Assembly: GCA_947626315.1 (NCBI GenBank)
Contig: CANQRQ010000002.1
Coordinates: forward strand, 82,538 to 146,537
Source: an uncultured Oscillospiraceae bacterium
Lineage (GTDB): Bacteria > Bacillota > Clostridia > Oscillospirales > Oscillospiraceae
DNA: 64,000 nucleotides
Direction: 5' to 3'
The position numbers and the translations under genes are program-made. The notes below the pieces were generated by a model, which had not been told where the DNA came from, did no database searches, and saw nothing but the letters and a program-made list of their open reading frames with translations. Positions 1-9,442 of this stretch are shown one piece after another. The first letter of the stretch is position 1, and each line of letters starts with the position of its first letter.

Positions 1-2637
1 CTCGTCGCCGTATGCCATGATAAAGCTGGGGATCGTCCGGGAGAAGCCCCGCAGGTGGTCCCGCACAGAATCCTCCACGGTCTTCTTTTTCTCCTCCGCC
101 TTCTGCCGCTCCATCTGCTCCACAACGGCCGCTGGCTTGTTTTGGATGGTGTCCTGCACCGCCTCCTGAATGGCGCTCTGGAACGCGGCCTGGGCCTCCT
201 GCATGGCGGACCGGAAATCTCTGTCCGCTGCGGCCAGCTCCTCCGGCGTCTCTGCCTCCTGCTGGCGGCGGTTCAGCTCCGCCGCAGCGATGTTCTTCTG
301 CTGGAGGAAATCATCCTGCAAGGTCCCGAAGGTCCGCTCGATCTCCTGGCTGACCTGCCGCTCTATGCGGTTCCGGGCGGACTTCTTCACCTCGTAGCTG
401 TCCATGACCGGTTCCACCACGGACTTTTTCACGGACTCCTTGATCTTATCCACAAAGGTCTTCACGCTGTCCTCGATGGGCTTGCCGCTGTCTTGCAGCG
501 TTGGCAGCTCGGAGAACTGCTCCGTCAGGTCTTCGTATATCTTCGGCCCGAACAGCTCCTGGGTCTTGCCAATGACGATCTCCCGCGGGATGTCCACGTT
601 GCCCTCGCTGTCCACCGGGACAGTCCCCATCTGGGACAGGCTGTCGTTTTTCTTGGCCTTGGGCTCCTCATGGGCCGGGGTCAGCTTGCCCACGATCTCC
701 TGTACCACGGCAGGCGCGCCGAATACGTTGCTGATGTTCTGGAACAGGAAATTAGACATAAAGCCCCGCCGGACCACCTCCGCGCTCTTGAGCCTCCGAG
801 GGATAGAGAGCACCTGCGCCGCGTCCAGCTCCACCATACAGCCCTCGTCGTCCTCGCCCAGCACGGGGAAGAAGTTTAAAAGCCTCTTGATCTTGGCTCG
901 CCGTTCCTCGCTGGTACCTCGCCCGGCGGCGGTGTCGGGGCTTAAGTTATTGGCGAAGTCGTCAAAGACGATCAGCGTCCGAGCCGGGTCAAAGTCGAAT
1001 ACATAGGCCGTCTCTTTCCGGTACTGTTTTCCGTCTCTGGTAAACATACAAGGATTCTGCGCCCGGAAAGCCGCCTGCATATAGGAAGAGGGGCTCTGCA
1101 TATTGCAGAACATCAGGACGCCGCTCCACTCCGGGATGGTCACGCCCACAGTGAGCTGCCCCACACTCAGAGTGATGGTCTTTTCGTTTGTAGCAATGGC
1201 CTGCTTCACCCGGTCAAAGGCTCTGAGATTTTCGTCGTCATCTTCCAGTCGCCCATCCCCGGCGGCCAGGACGATCTCATACTCCGAGAACACCGGGTCT
1301 GCCCGCAGCAGCTTCGCCAGCGCCCGGGCAGAGGCCACCCGGTTCAGAAGCCACAGCGTATGGCTCAGTTCCCCACGCAGCTCCGGCGTGGAGAAAGGGT
1401 ATTTATCCTGAGTCGCCAGGGCGTGGAGAAATTTTTTGATCTCCGCCTCGTGGAGAAAAGCGCCGGACTCGTTGGTGGCGAAAAACTCATTCAGGTCAAA
1501 GGCATAGTCCACCGTGCCCTCATCGGACAGGTCTGCACCTCGCTGGATCTGGTCATAGATCATGTTGGAGAGCTGATAGGTGAACATAGCCAGGCGGGGG
1601 AGCGGCTCATAGGGGTTGTACACCTCCCCGGTCCAACGCTCTTTCGCATCCTGTTCGTCGGCATAGGTCCAGTTGAAAATCTGGTCGGCGCTGAACTGAC
1701 CGTCCGCCAGGGCTTTGAAGGGCGTCCCGGACAGATACAGGGTGTGCCGGCGCTTGATATTCTGAAACGCCCGGTCGGTGCGCATGGTGTCCACGCCCTC
1801 CTGGGCCTCGTCCACGATCAGCAGGTCAAAGTCCAGCTGACTCATCCACTTCAGCTTATCGTACTGTCCGCCGAAGTATACGGAGCCCTTCAACCCCTGG
1901 AGGGACTCAAAGGCCACCATCCCCTTGTACTCCTCGTCGCCCCACAGGTGCAAATGTCCTGCGTACTGCTCCCGGGACATCACGCCCTTTTTGCCCTTCA
2001 GCGCGTCCGTGTCGGAGACGAAGGCCAGCTTGCCCCGCCAGCCGATGAACTTATTGAAGTCCTCAGCCCAGGAATTGGCGATGCTGGGCCGGTTCGTCAC
2101 GATCAGGACCTTGTCAAAGCCCATCTGACGGATCAGGTCATAGGAGGTCAACGTCTTGCCGAAGCGAGGCTTGGCATTCCAGAGAAATTCCTTGCCACCC
2201 TTTTCAAAATACGCCTTCGTCATCTCCACGGCTTCCCGCTGCTCCTGCCTGAGCTGATAGTCGAAGCGGCCCGCCCCGTCGTAGACGGTCCGGCGGCTGG
2301 CAAAGTCGTTGAAATAGAGCTGGGAACGGGCCCCGTCGATTTGGAACAGCTCGGTCCCCCGCTCCCGGCGGACCTGTTTTTCCACCTCCAGAAATTTATG
2401 GAAGTCCTTGTCGGTGAAGGGATCCCCGGAGCCGTCCTTGAACATGGCGAAGTCCGCCCACTCCAGCTTGGTGCGGATGCCCGGCGTGTGGGTCTGCTGC
2501 CGGATGCGCTCCTGGGGCGTCTGCTTTTCCGTATAGCCGATCTTGACCCAGCCCTCCCGGTAGGTGACGCCGGGCTGGCTGTAGCAGTAGACCATGGGCA
2601 GGACCTTTACAAAGGGCCTGATCTGTACCGCCGCCAT
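1..2637 (-). CDS. GIY-YIG nuclease / SF2 helicase restriction subunit (C-terminus outside window)
   Basis: Open from ATG at 2637 to the window edge (879 codons, no stop), so the C-terminus is missing. Residues about 15-110 read as a T5orf172/GIY-YIG-type nuclease domain (VYCYSQ, VKIGYT, then GTELFQID). A superfamily-2 helicase follows: motif I PRFGKT, DEAH-type box VDEAQEG, motif III LSGTPF. The far part is charged and coiled-coil-like. The start lies 1 bp after the methylase stop, with AAGGAGAT as ribosome site, so the two are translationally coupled. Most likely the DNA-translocating, cutting subunit of a restriction-modification system. The target sequence cannot be read from the DNA. Confidence 0.82.
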   Translation of the reverse strand, partial: MAAVQIRPFVKVLPMVYCYSQPGVTYREGWVKIGYTEKQTPQERIRQQTHTPGIRTKLEWADFAMFKDGSGDPFTDKDFHKFLEVEKQVRRERGTELFQIDGARSQLYFNDFASRRTVYDGAGRFDYQLRQEQREAVEMTKAYFEKGGKEFLWNAKPRFGKTLTSYDLIRQMGFDKVLIVTNRPSIANSWAEDFNKFIGWRGKLAFVSDTDALKGKKGVMSREQYAGHLHLWGDEEYKGMVAFESLQGLKGSVYFGGQYDKLKWMSQLDFDLLIVDEAQEGVDTMRTDRAFQNIKRRHTLYLSGTPFKALADGQFSADQIFNWTYADEQDAKERWTGEVYNPYEPLPRLAMFTYQLSNMIYDQIQRGADLSDEGTVDYAFDLNEFFATNESGAFLHEAEIKKFLHALATQDKYPFSTPELRGELSHTLWLLNRVASARALAKLLRADPVFSEYEIVLAAGDGRLEDDDENLRAFDRVKQAIATNEKTITLSVGQLTVGVTIPEWSGVLMFCNMQSPSSYMQAAFRAQNPCMFTRDGKQYRKETAYVFDFDPARTLIVFDDFANNLSPDTAAGRGTSEERRAKIKRLLNFFPVLGEDDEGCMVELDAAQVLSIPRRLKSAEVVRRGFMSNFLFQNISNVFGAPAVVQEIVGKLTPAHEEPKAKKNDSLSQMGTVPVDSEGNVDIPREIVIGKTQELFGPKIYEDLTEQFSELPTLQDSGKPIEDSVKTFVDKIKESVKKSVVEPVMDSYEVKKSARNRIERQVSQEIERTFGTLQDDFLQQKNIAAAELNRRQQEAETPEELAAADRDFRSAMQEAQAAFQSAIQEAVQDTIQNKPAAVVEQMERQKAEEKKKTVEDSVRDHLRGFSRTIPSFIMAYGDE

Positions 2638-2638
2638 C

Positions 2639-4567
2639 TCAGCTCATCTCCTTTACATGGGATTCGATGAACGCGATCTCGGCCTCATCCAGCCCATATT
2701 TGGCGTAGAGCTGCCGGTCGATCTCCGGGATGGACTTCGTCCAGTCGATATCGGAGGAAGGAGTGAAGTCCTGGAGGGGGACGTACTTCCATTTCTCAGG
2801 CGGATTGTCCTGTGTTACCTTTAGGATTCCAAGCATACAACGCGCAAATTTTGTGCAAATATATTTATAACACGCTTGCGCTTCATTTTCTGTATTAAAG
2901 CAGCCTATACTAATAAATGATTCTGTATGCCCGATCACGGGCTGCCCGATCACGGGCTGCCCGATCACGGGCGTAGTAAGAACTTCTCCTAATGCTCCTG
3001 ATCCGTTTGCCTTGGGAACAAAAATTTTCCACTTGTACAGGTTAGAAACTTTGTTGACATATTCTGCGCGAATATATCTATATGCCCGTTCGTTCTCAAT
3101 TCTCCCGAAGATTAAAATATAGTCATGGTTATCTGCAGGTTTTTCAACGGTAAATATATCCGGAAGTTTTTCCAAAACATTAGATTTCAAATCGAAAGCG
3201 TGTCCCTTGCTAAGGCGCTTCTCAGCTGTAGGAAAATCTTTATGTAAGGCTTGTGTAAAATGATATGAATAACTTGAAACAACAATCTTTTTGAAGCTAG
3301 AGAAATTCTTCCTATGGTAAACTTTTTTCAGAATCTCATTTAATTCATCAAACGAAGTATAGGTTTCAATAGCACCATAGTTCTTTTTTGCGTCGTGATA
3401 TGTAATTGCAACGCCACCTTTGATATCCGTGTTCGGGAACACTTTTGCACTGTTCTGCTCATGGAAAAGAATTTTCAGATGCGGGTCGGCCAACATTTTC
3501 TGGTTCCATGCCTTGGGCGTACTTCCTGCATTGAACAAAAACCGCGCCGGATGGATCAGCTCCACGCAGTCAGAGACTTTATATGCTTCGTCGATATATT
3601 TGTCATAAATCGGCGGTGCAAAGCCTTTATTATCCCCTAAAGTTTCATCCTGATACGGCGGATTCCCAATAATAAAATCGAACTTCATCCCTTGACTCCC
3701 CCTTGCCGGCAGATCTGCAAAAACAACTTCTTTTTTGTTTCGCCAGTCGTAGATCACGCACTGTGTCCGCAGTTTTGGCTCCGGCGGGTCGCTCCCGCCG
3801 GGCCAGTCGAACAGGGAAAGTTGGTCTGTATTCTCTTCCGTTTTAGAGAAGGGGACGGCTTTGGTCAGTCCGTCCATCTGCCACAGGTTCCAGGTGACGA
3901 TGTCCGTGACTGCCGCGTATTCCGCCGCCGTGGGCTTTCGGTTCCACCGGGCAGACAGATAGTCCTCAAAGGCGGCCAGCAGGTTCAGGCGGGAAAGGAG
4001 CAGACTGTCCCCCTGAAACTCATAGCCGAAGCAGGCCTGAAGCGCCCGCAGGGCCCATTTCAGCCAGGCCTCCTCCGTCTCCGTGTTCTCGCCTACCGCC
4101 CGCAGCTTCCGGTCCAGGACCCCGATCCGCTCCTCCAGGGGGACGATCTCGCCGCTGGTCACGTCGTAGCGGCTCACAAGGAAGGGCGCCTCGCCGCAGG
4201 TGAGCTCCATCCGCCGGGAGTCCACATACCGCTGCCAGCTCTTCTCCCCGCCGCCGGACCACTCCCCGTCAAGGTAGTCGTTCATTTTCGCGCAGACCCA
4301 CCGGGGGGTGAACACCTCGCCGAGCTGCCGGGTGCGCTCGGACTGCTGCTCCTGGGCCTTGGCCGCCCGGTTTTTAAGAAGCCCGGCGCGTTCCCCGGTG
4401 ATCAGCTCTGCCCTCATCTCCTGCTCCTGCCCGTAGGCGGGTCCCAGCTCGCTGTAGGCGTCTGTGCCCCAGAGAATGTTTCCGCCCGTTGTCTTATCGG
4501 CAAGCAGCCCTTCCAGCAGGCCGAGATCGTTCAGCCGCCGGAGCTCGTCCTGAATCCTGATGACCAA
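2639..4567 (-). CDS. Eco57I-like adenine-specific DNA methyltransferase
   Basis: 642 residues. The catalytic motif NPPY (IIGNPPYQDE) marks an N6-adenine methyltransferase. FTPRWVCAKM near the N-terminus resembles the cofactor-side start of Eco57I/type I methylase domains. The C-terminal third probably holds the target-recognition part and contains a VIGQP tandem repeat. I chose TTG at 4567 because AAAGGGGGA lies 7 bp upstream; the open frame runs on to 4768, but that stretch is AT-rich and unlike a protein. It is the first gene of a pair with the helicase/nuclease (1-bp gap). Its job would be to protect host DNA from that partner. Confidence 0.82.
   Translation of the reverse strand: MVIRIQDELRRLNDLGLLEGLLADKTTGGNILWGTDAYSELGPAYGQEQEMRAELITGERAGLLKNRAAKAQEQQSERTRQLGEVFTPRWVCAKMNDYLDGEWSGGGEKSWQRYVDSRRMELTCGEAPFLVSRYDVTSGEIVPLEERIGVLDRKLRAVGENTETEEAWLKWALRALQACFGYEFQGDSLLLSRLNLLAAFEDYLSARWNRKPTAAEYAAVTDIVTWNLWQMDGLTKAVPFSKTEENTDQLSLFDWPGGSDPPEPKLRTQCVIYDWRNKKEVVFADLPARGSQGMKFDFIIGNPPYQDETLGDNKGFAPPIYDKYIDEAYKVSDCVELIHPARFLFNAGSTPKAWNQKMLADPHLKILFHEQNSAKVFPNTDIKGGVAITYHDAKKNYGAIETYTSFDELNEILKKVYHRKNFSSFKKIVVSSYSYHFTQALHKDFPTAEKRLSKGHAFDLKSNVLEKLPDIFTVEKPADNHDYILIFGRIENERAYRYIRAEYVNKVSNLYKWKIFVPKANGSGALGEVLTTPVIGQPVIGQPVIGHTESFISIGCFNTENEAQACYKYICTKFARCMLGILKVTQDNPPEKWKYVPLQDFTPSSDIDWTKSIPEIDRQLYAKYGLDEAEIAFIESHVKEMS
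2929..2972 (-). repeat. 15-bp in-frame tandem repeat inside the methylase gene
   Basis: Three near-perfect units built on GCCCGATCACGGGCT run head to tail and encode VIGQP-VIGQP-VIGH in the methylase. Being a multiple of three, copy-number change would add or remove five residues without breaking the frame. The repeat sits in the C-terminal half, where target-recognition regions usually lie. Confidence 0.8.
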
Positions 4568-4684
4568 AAAAAGATCCCCCTTTGATCCCGAGAGATCGCA
4601 GGAGGATCGGCAAAGCCCGATGCAAACTGAAAGAGTGTACTTTTTCCGCCGGGCAGGATAAATAGCCAAATAAACTGTTTTGTA

Positions 4685-4723
4685 TTTGAAAAGGTTTACG
4701 TTTTCAAATTTAGATGGTATAAT
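4685..4723 (+). promoter_or_regulatory. Inverted repeat and rightward promoter-like boxes ahead of the R-M genes
   Basis: TTTGAAAA and TTTTCAAA face each other 8 bp apart (4685-4708). Overlapping them, TTTACG and TATAAT with a 17-bp spacer read rightward, toward the recombinase and antisense to it. No comparable leftward promoter for the methylase is evident in 4568-4799. The repeat could be an operator controlling R-M expression; this is inference. Confidence 0.35.
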
Positions 4724-4799
4724 GTTGGCTATGTAGAACACGCAGGAAAGTTTGGTAAAGTACACCAATTCAGATTATAGGGTCCTTTATTTGCTCAAA

Positions 4800-5587
<788 letters not shown>

Positions 5588-5616
5588 GTCTGTATTCTCT
5601 TTTGTATACGGTCCAT

Positions 5617-7392
5617 CTATTCAAACTGGGAGGCGTAGAGCTTATAATACGCGCCGCGACGGGCCATGAGCTCCTCATGGGTGCCCTGCTCCACCACGTC
5701 CCCGTGGTCCATGACCAGGATCCGGTCCGCGTTCTGGATGGTGGAGAGCCGGTGGGCTATCACAAAGCAGGTCTTGCCCCGCATGAGCTCCCGCATGGCC
5801 CGCTGCACCTGCTGCTCGGTGTGGGTGTCCACATTGCTGGTGGCCTCGTCCAGGATGAGCATCCGCGTGTCGTACAGCATGGCCCGGGCGATGGTGAGCA
5901 GCTGCTTCTGCCCCTTGCTGATGTTCCCGCCATCCTCGCTGATGACCGTCTGGTAGCCCTGGGGCAGACGGACGATGTAGCTGTGGATCCGGGCGGCCTT
6001 GGCCGCCGCCACCACTTCGTCCATGGTGGCGTTTTCCTTGCCGTAGGCGATGTTTTCAAACACCGTGCCCCTAAAGAGCCAGGTGTCCTGCAAAACCATG
6101 GCGTAGGCCCGTCGCAGGCTCCGGCGCTGGAGGGTGCGGATGTCCTTCCCGTCGGTGCAGATGCGGCCCGCGTCCACATCGTAAAAGCGCATGAGCAGAT
6201 TGATCACCGTGGTCTTGCCGGCCCCGGTGTGGCCCACGATGGCCACGGTCTGCCCGGGCTTGGCCTCCAGGTCCAGGTCGTGGAGCACCGGCTTGCCCGG
6301 CAGGTAGCCGAAGGATACGTGCTCCGCTTCCACATGGCCCTCGGGCTCCGTGAGGGCCTCCGCCCCGTACAGGTCGGCGGCCTCCTCCGGATGGTCCAGC
6401 AGCTGGAACACCCGCTCGGCCGCGGCCAGGGCGGAGTAGATCTCGTTGATGATGTTGGCGATCTCGTTGATGGGCCCGGAGAACTTCCGGGAGTACAGCA
6501 CGAAGGTGGAGATCTGGCTCAGGTCCACGATGCGCTTTAAATAGAACACCGCCCCCAGCAGGCCGATCAGGGAGAGGCCCAAGTTGCTGATCATGCCGAT
6601 GGTGGGGCCCATGGTCATGCCCAGGGAGTCCGCGTCCCGGTAGGCCCGGGCAGCGTCTCTGTTTATCTCGCTGAACTCGTCGCAGACCGCGTCCTCGTGG
6701 GCGTAGGCCAGGATGGTCTTCTGGCCGGAGAACATCTCCTCCACAAAGCCGTTCATGTGCCCGTAGGCGGCGCTGCGCCGGGAGTATTTGGGCCGGGTCC
6801 GCTTGCCCATGGTCCGGGTGTACAGCACCGACAGGGGTATTGTTACAAGCATGCAGACGACCAGCGGCGGCGACACCACGCACATCATGACGAAGGAGCC
6901 CGCCACGGTGACCACGCTGGTGAGGATCTGCACCACGTCGGTGGAGAGGCTGGTGCTCACCACGTCCACGTCATAGGACACGCGGCTGATGATATCGCCC
7001 GCCTGGTTGCGGTCGAAATACTGCACCGGCAGGGCCATGAGCTTGTCAAACACGTCGCTGCGCATCTTCCTGGCCACATGGCGGCTGACGCGCATCATCC
7101 CCTGGTTCACAAGGAAAGACAGCAGGTTGCTGCCCAGGTAGGCAAAGAGCATCCAGCCGGCATAGTAGAACACCCGCTGGAAATCCACGTTGCCGGGGCC
7201 GGCCTCCGCCTCGCCGATGGCCTTTCCCGCGAAGGACGGGCCCAGCAGGCTGCCGATGTTGCTGGCAAAGGCGCAGAGCAGCAGCGCGAAGACCACGCCC
7301 CGGTACTGGGCCAGATAGCGCAGGATGCGCCGCAGCGTCCCCCTGGCGTCCTTGGGCTTTCCCCGGCCGCCTCTGTCTCCTCTTCCGGGCAT
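5617..7392 (-). CDS. ABC exporter half-transporter, ATPase-permease (subunit 2)
   Basis: 591 residues: six-helix exporter membrane domain (about 20-310) and a C-terminal nucleotide-binding domain. Walker A is GHTGAGKTT. The signature is degenerate (NISKGQKQ in place of LSGGQ). Walker B LILDEATSNVD keeps the catalytic Glu, and the switch His is in IAHRLST. The degenerate signature here complements the degenerate Walker B of the upstream partner, as expected for a heterodimeric exporter with one weak ATP site. The cargo cannot be told. It starts 16 bp after the partner gene. Confidence 0.92.
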   Translation of the reverse strand: MPGRGDRGGRGKPKDARGTLRRILRYLAQYRGVVFALLLCAFASNIGSLLGPSFAGKAIGEAEAGPGNVDFQRVFYYAGWMLFAYLGSNLLSFLVNQGMMRVSRHVARKMRSDVFDKLMALPVQYFDRNQAGDIISRVSYDVDVVSTSLSTDVVQILTSVVTVAGSFVMMCVVSPPLVVCMLVTIPLSVLYTRTMGKRTRPKYSRRSAAYGHMNGFVEEMFSGQKTILAYAHEDAVCDEFSEINRDAARAYRDADSLGMTMGPTIGMISNLGLSLIGLLGAVFYLKRIVDLSQISTFVLYSRKFSGPINEIANIINEIYSALAAAERVFQLLDHPEEAADLYGAEALTEPEGHVEAEHVSFGYLPGKPVLHDLDLEAKPGQTVAIVGHTGAGKTTVINLLMRFYDVDAGRICTDGKDIRTLQRRSLRRAYAMVLQDTWLFRGTVFENIAYGKENATMDEVVAAAKAARIHSYIVRLPQGYQTVISEDGGNISKGQKQLLTIARAMLYDTRMLILDEATSNVDTHTEQQVQRAMRELMRGKTCFVIAHRLSTIQNADRILVMDHGDVVEQGTHEELMARRGAYYKLYASQFE

Positions 7393-7408
7393 ATCCTGAC
7401 ACCTCCCC

Positions 7409-9166
7409 TCAGCTCAGCGAGCCCATCTGGGTCTCGTAGATCTCTCTGTATGTGGGGCAGCTCTGCAAAAGCGCCTCATGGCTGCCGTAGCCGATGCAGC
7501 GCCCGTCCTCCAGGACCAGGATGTTGGTCATGCTCTGCACGGAGGAGACCCGCTGGGCGATCATGAGGATGGCTGCGTCCCGGTGCCGGGCAAAGATGGC
7601 GCGGCGGAGAGCGGCGTCCGTCTTATAGTCCAGGGCGGAGGACGAGTCGTCCAGGATCAGGATCTCCGGGTCCCCCGCCAGGGCCCGGGCGATCAAGAGC
7701 CGCTGCTTCTGCCCGCCGGACAGGTTCGCGCCCTTGATATCCGCCGTGTAGTCCAGCCCCTCCTCCAGCTCGCCGATGAACTCGGCGGCCATGGAGTCGG
7801 CCACGGCGTTTTGTATGTCCGCTTCCTCCAGGCCCCGGCCGAAGTCGATGTTCCGGCGGAGGCTGTCGTTGAACACCGTGTCGCTCTGGAACACCACGCC
7901 GAAGCGCCGGTGCAGCGCGTCCTTGTCCATGCTCCGCACGTCGCGCCCGTCCACGAACACGGCCCCCTGGTCGGCATCGTAAAAGCGCATGAGCAGGTTG
8001 ACGATGGTGGTCTTGCCCGCCCCGGTGGAGCCGATGATGCCCAGGCTCTCCCCCTTGTTCAGGGTGAAGCTGATATCGTCCAGGCACTTCTCCCGGCCGC
8101 TGCCGGCGAAGGCCTCATGGGACACGGCGGTGCTCTCCCCGTAGCTGAAGCTCACGTGTTCAAAGCGGATGAAGCCCTCCCCCGCCGGGGCCGGGCAGGC
8201 CTCCGCAGGCAGAACGGCCTGACCCTCCTCCGCCTCCAGCACCGAGGCGATACGGTTAGCGGAGGCGGAGGCCTTGCTAAGCATCATGAACACCCGGTTC
8301 AGGCCCATGACGCCCATCATGATCATGTTGAAATAGGTCAGAAAGGCCAGGATCACGCCGGGCAGCATCAGCCCGGCGTTCACCCGGTAAGCGCCCAGGA
8401 CCACCACCGCGGTGAGCCCGATGTTCAGGGACATCTGCATGGCGGGGCCGGGGATGGCCATGATGGTGCTGGCTCGGATATCGCTGGCGGCCATGTCGTT
8501 GTTGGCCGCCGCAAAGCGCTCCTTCTCGTACTTCTCTTTGGAGAGGGCCTTGACCACCCGGATGCCCGTGATGGCCTCCCGCATGATGAGGACCACCCGG
8601 TCCAGCTTCTCCTGCACCCGGTTATAAAGCGGGATACCCTTGCGGGACACGGTGACGCAGACCAGGATGAGGACCGGCGCCATCACGCACATCACCAGGG
8701 CCATATGAGCGTCCATGGTCAGCGCCACGGCGATGCCGCCAAAGAGCATGATCGGCGCCCGGATGCACATGGTCTGGATGGATTGGACACAGGACTGGAC
8801 ATTATAGCTGTCGCTGGTCATGCGGCTGATGAGGCTGGGCAGGCCGAAGGCGTCAAACCGGGCGCCGGACAGGTTCACAGTCTTGCGAAACAGCGCCTGC
8901 CGCACGTCGTAGGAGATGTTGTGGGCGTTCTCCACCGCCCGCCGGTTGGCCAGCACGTTCAGCTGCCTGGTCACCACCGCGGCCAGGATCATCAGGGAGC
9001 CCCACAGGATCACCCGGTCCATGCGGCCCAGGGGCACCACATGGTCGATCAGGTGCTCCAGGATGTAGGGCAGCATGAGCTCTGACAGGGTGCCCAGGAG
9101 CTTTACCGCCATGACCAGCAGGATGCTGTTTCGGTACCGGCCCATAGTGTGAAGGATCAGTTTCAT
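7409..9166 (-). CDS. ABC exporter half-transporter, ATPase-permease (subunit 1)
   Basis: 585 residues with exporter membrane helices (about 15-300) and a nucleotide-binding domain: Walker A GSTGAGKTT, signature NLSGGQKQ, Walker B LILDDSSSALD. Asp replaces the catalytic Glu, and Gln replaces the switch His (AQRVSS). These are the usual marks of the degenerate site in heterodimers of the TM287/288 or BmrCD kind. It is first in a two-gene operon. About 1.17 kb of its 5' part and upstream DNA is copied almost exactly at 33010-34185, where it forms a chimeric pseudogene. Confidence 0.92.
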   Translation of the reverse strand: MKLILHTMGRYRNSILLVMAVKLLGTLSELMLPYILEHLIDHVVPLGRMDRVILWGSLMILAAVVTRQLNVLANRRAVENAHNISYDVRQALFRKTVNLSGARFDAFGLPSLISRMTSDSYNVQSCVQSIQTMCIRAPIMLFGGIAVALTMDAHMALVMCVMAPVLILVCVTVSRKGIPLYNRVQEKLDRVVLIMREAITGIRVVKALSKEKYEKERFAAANNDMAASDIRASTIMAIPGPAMQMSLNIGLTAVVVLGAYRVNAGLMLPGVILAFLTYFNMIMMGVMGLNRVFMMLSKASASANRIASVLEAEEGQAVLPAEACPAPAGEGFIRFEHVSFSYGESTAVSHEAFAGSGREKCLDDISFTLNKGESLGIIGSTGAGKTTIVNLLMRFYDADQGAVFVDGRDVRSMDKDALHRRFGVVFQSDTVFNDSLRRNIDFGRGLEEADIQNAVADSMAAEFIGELEEGLDYTADIKGANLSGGQKQRLLIARALAGDPEILILDDSSSALDYKTDAALRRAIFARHRDAAILMIAQRVSSVQSMTNILVLEDGRCIGYGSHEALLQSCPTYREIYETQMGSLS

Positions 9167-9280
9167 GGAAAGCCTCTTGTAACCCGCGGCCGCGCCAAGG
9201 GATAAGCCCGGCCGCGGGGAAGATTTACTCTGTTTTTCAAAGCTTTGCCTATTGTATCAACTTTTTCCCCGAAAGGCAAT

Positions 9281-9320
9281 AAGGATTCTATGATGGCTGT
9301 TTTGCCATCATAGAATCCTT
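9281..9320. repeat. Perfect hairpin repeat, small member of a palindromic family
   Basis: A 17-bp perfect stem around TGTTTT, with arms containing ATTCTATGATGGC and GCCATCATAGAAT. The core and flanking ACAATGAGCAT resemble the hairpin repeats at 21912 and 22939. The homology between the exporter gene's upstream region and its copy near 34.2 kb stops exactly at the left edge of this hairpin, which suggests insertion or breakage there. Confidence 0.6.
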
Positions 9321-9386
9321 ACAATGAGCATCGCGCCCCGGAAGGGACAAATTTTTTCCGTGAACGTCTTCTTCGCGGATCGGCAG

Positions 9387-9428
9387 AAAAGGGACTGCAG
9401 CTCGACTTTTTCGTTTTGCTGCAGCCCT
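9387..9428 (-). terminator. Terminator of the clpB operon
   Basis: Leftward RNA forms AGGGCTGCAGC paired with GCTGCAGTCCCT, followed by TTTTC, 15 bases after the clpB stop. The loop is long (about 16 nt). Confidence 0.6.
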
Positions 9429-9442
9429 CTTGACTGTCAATC

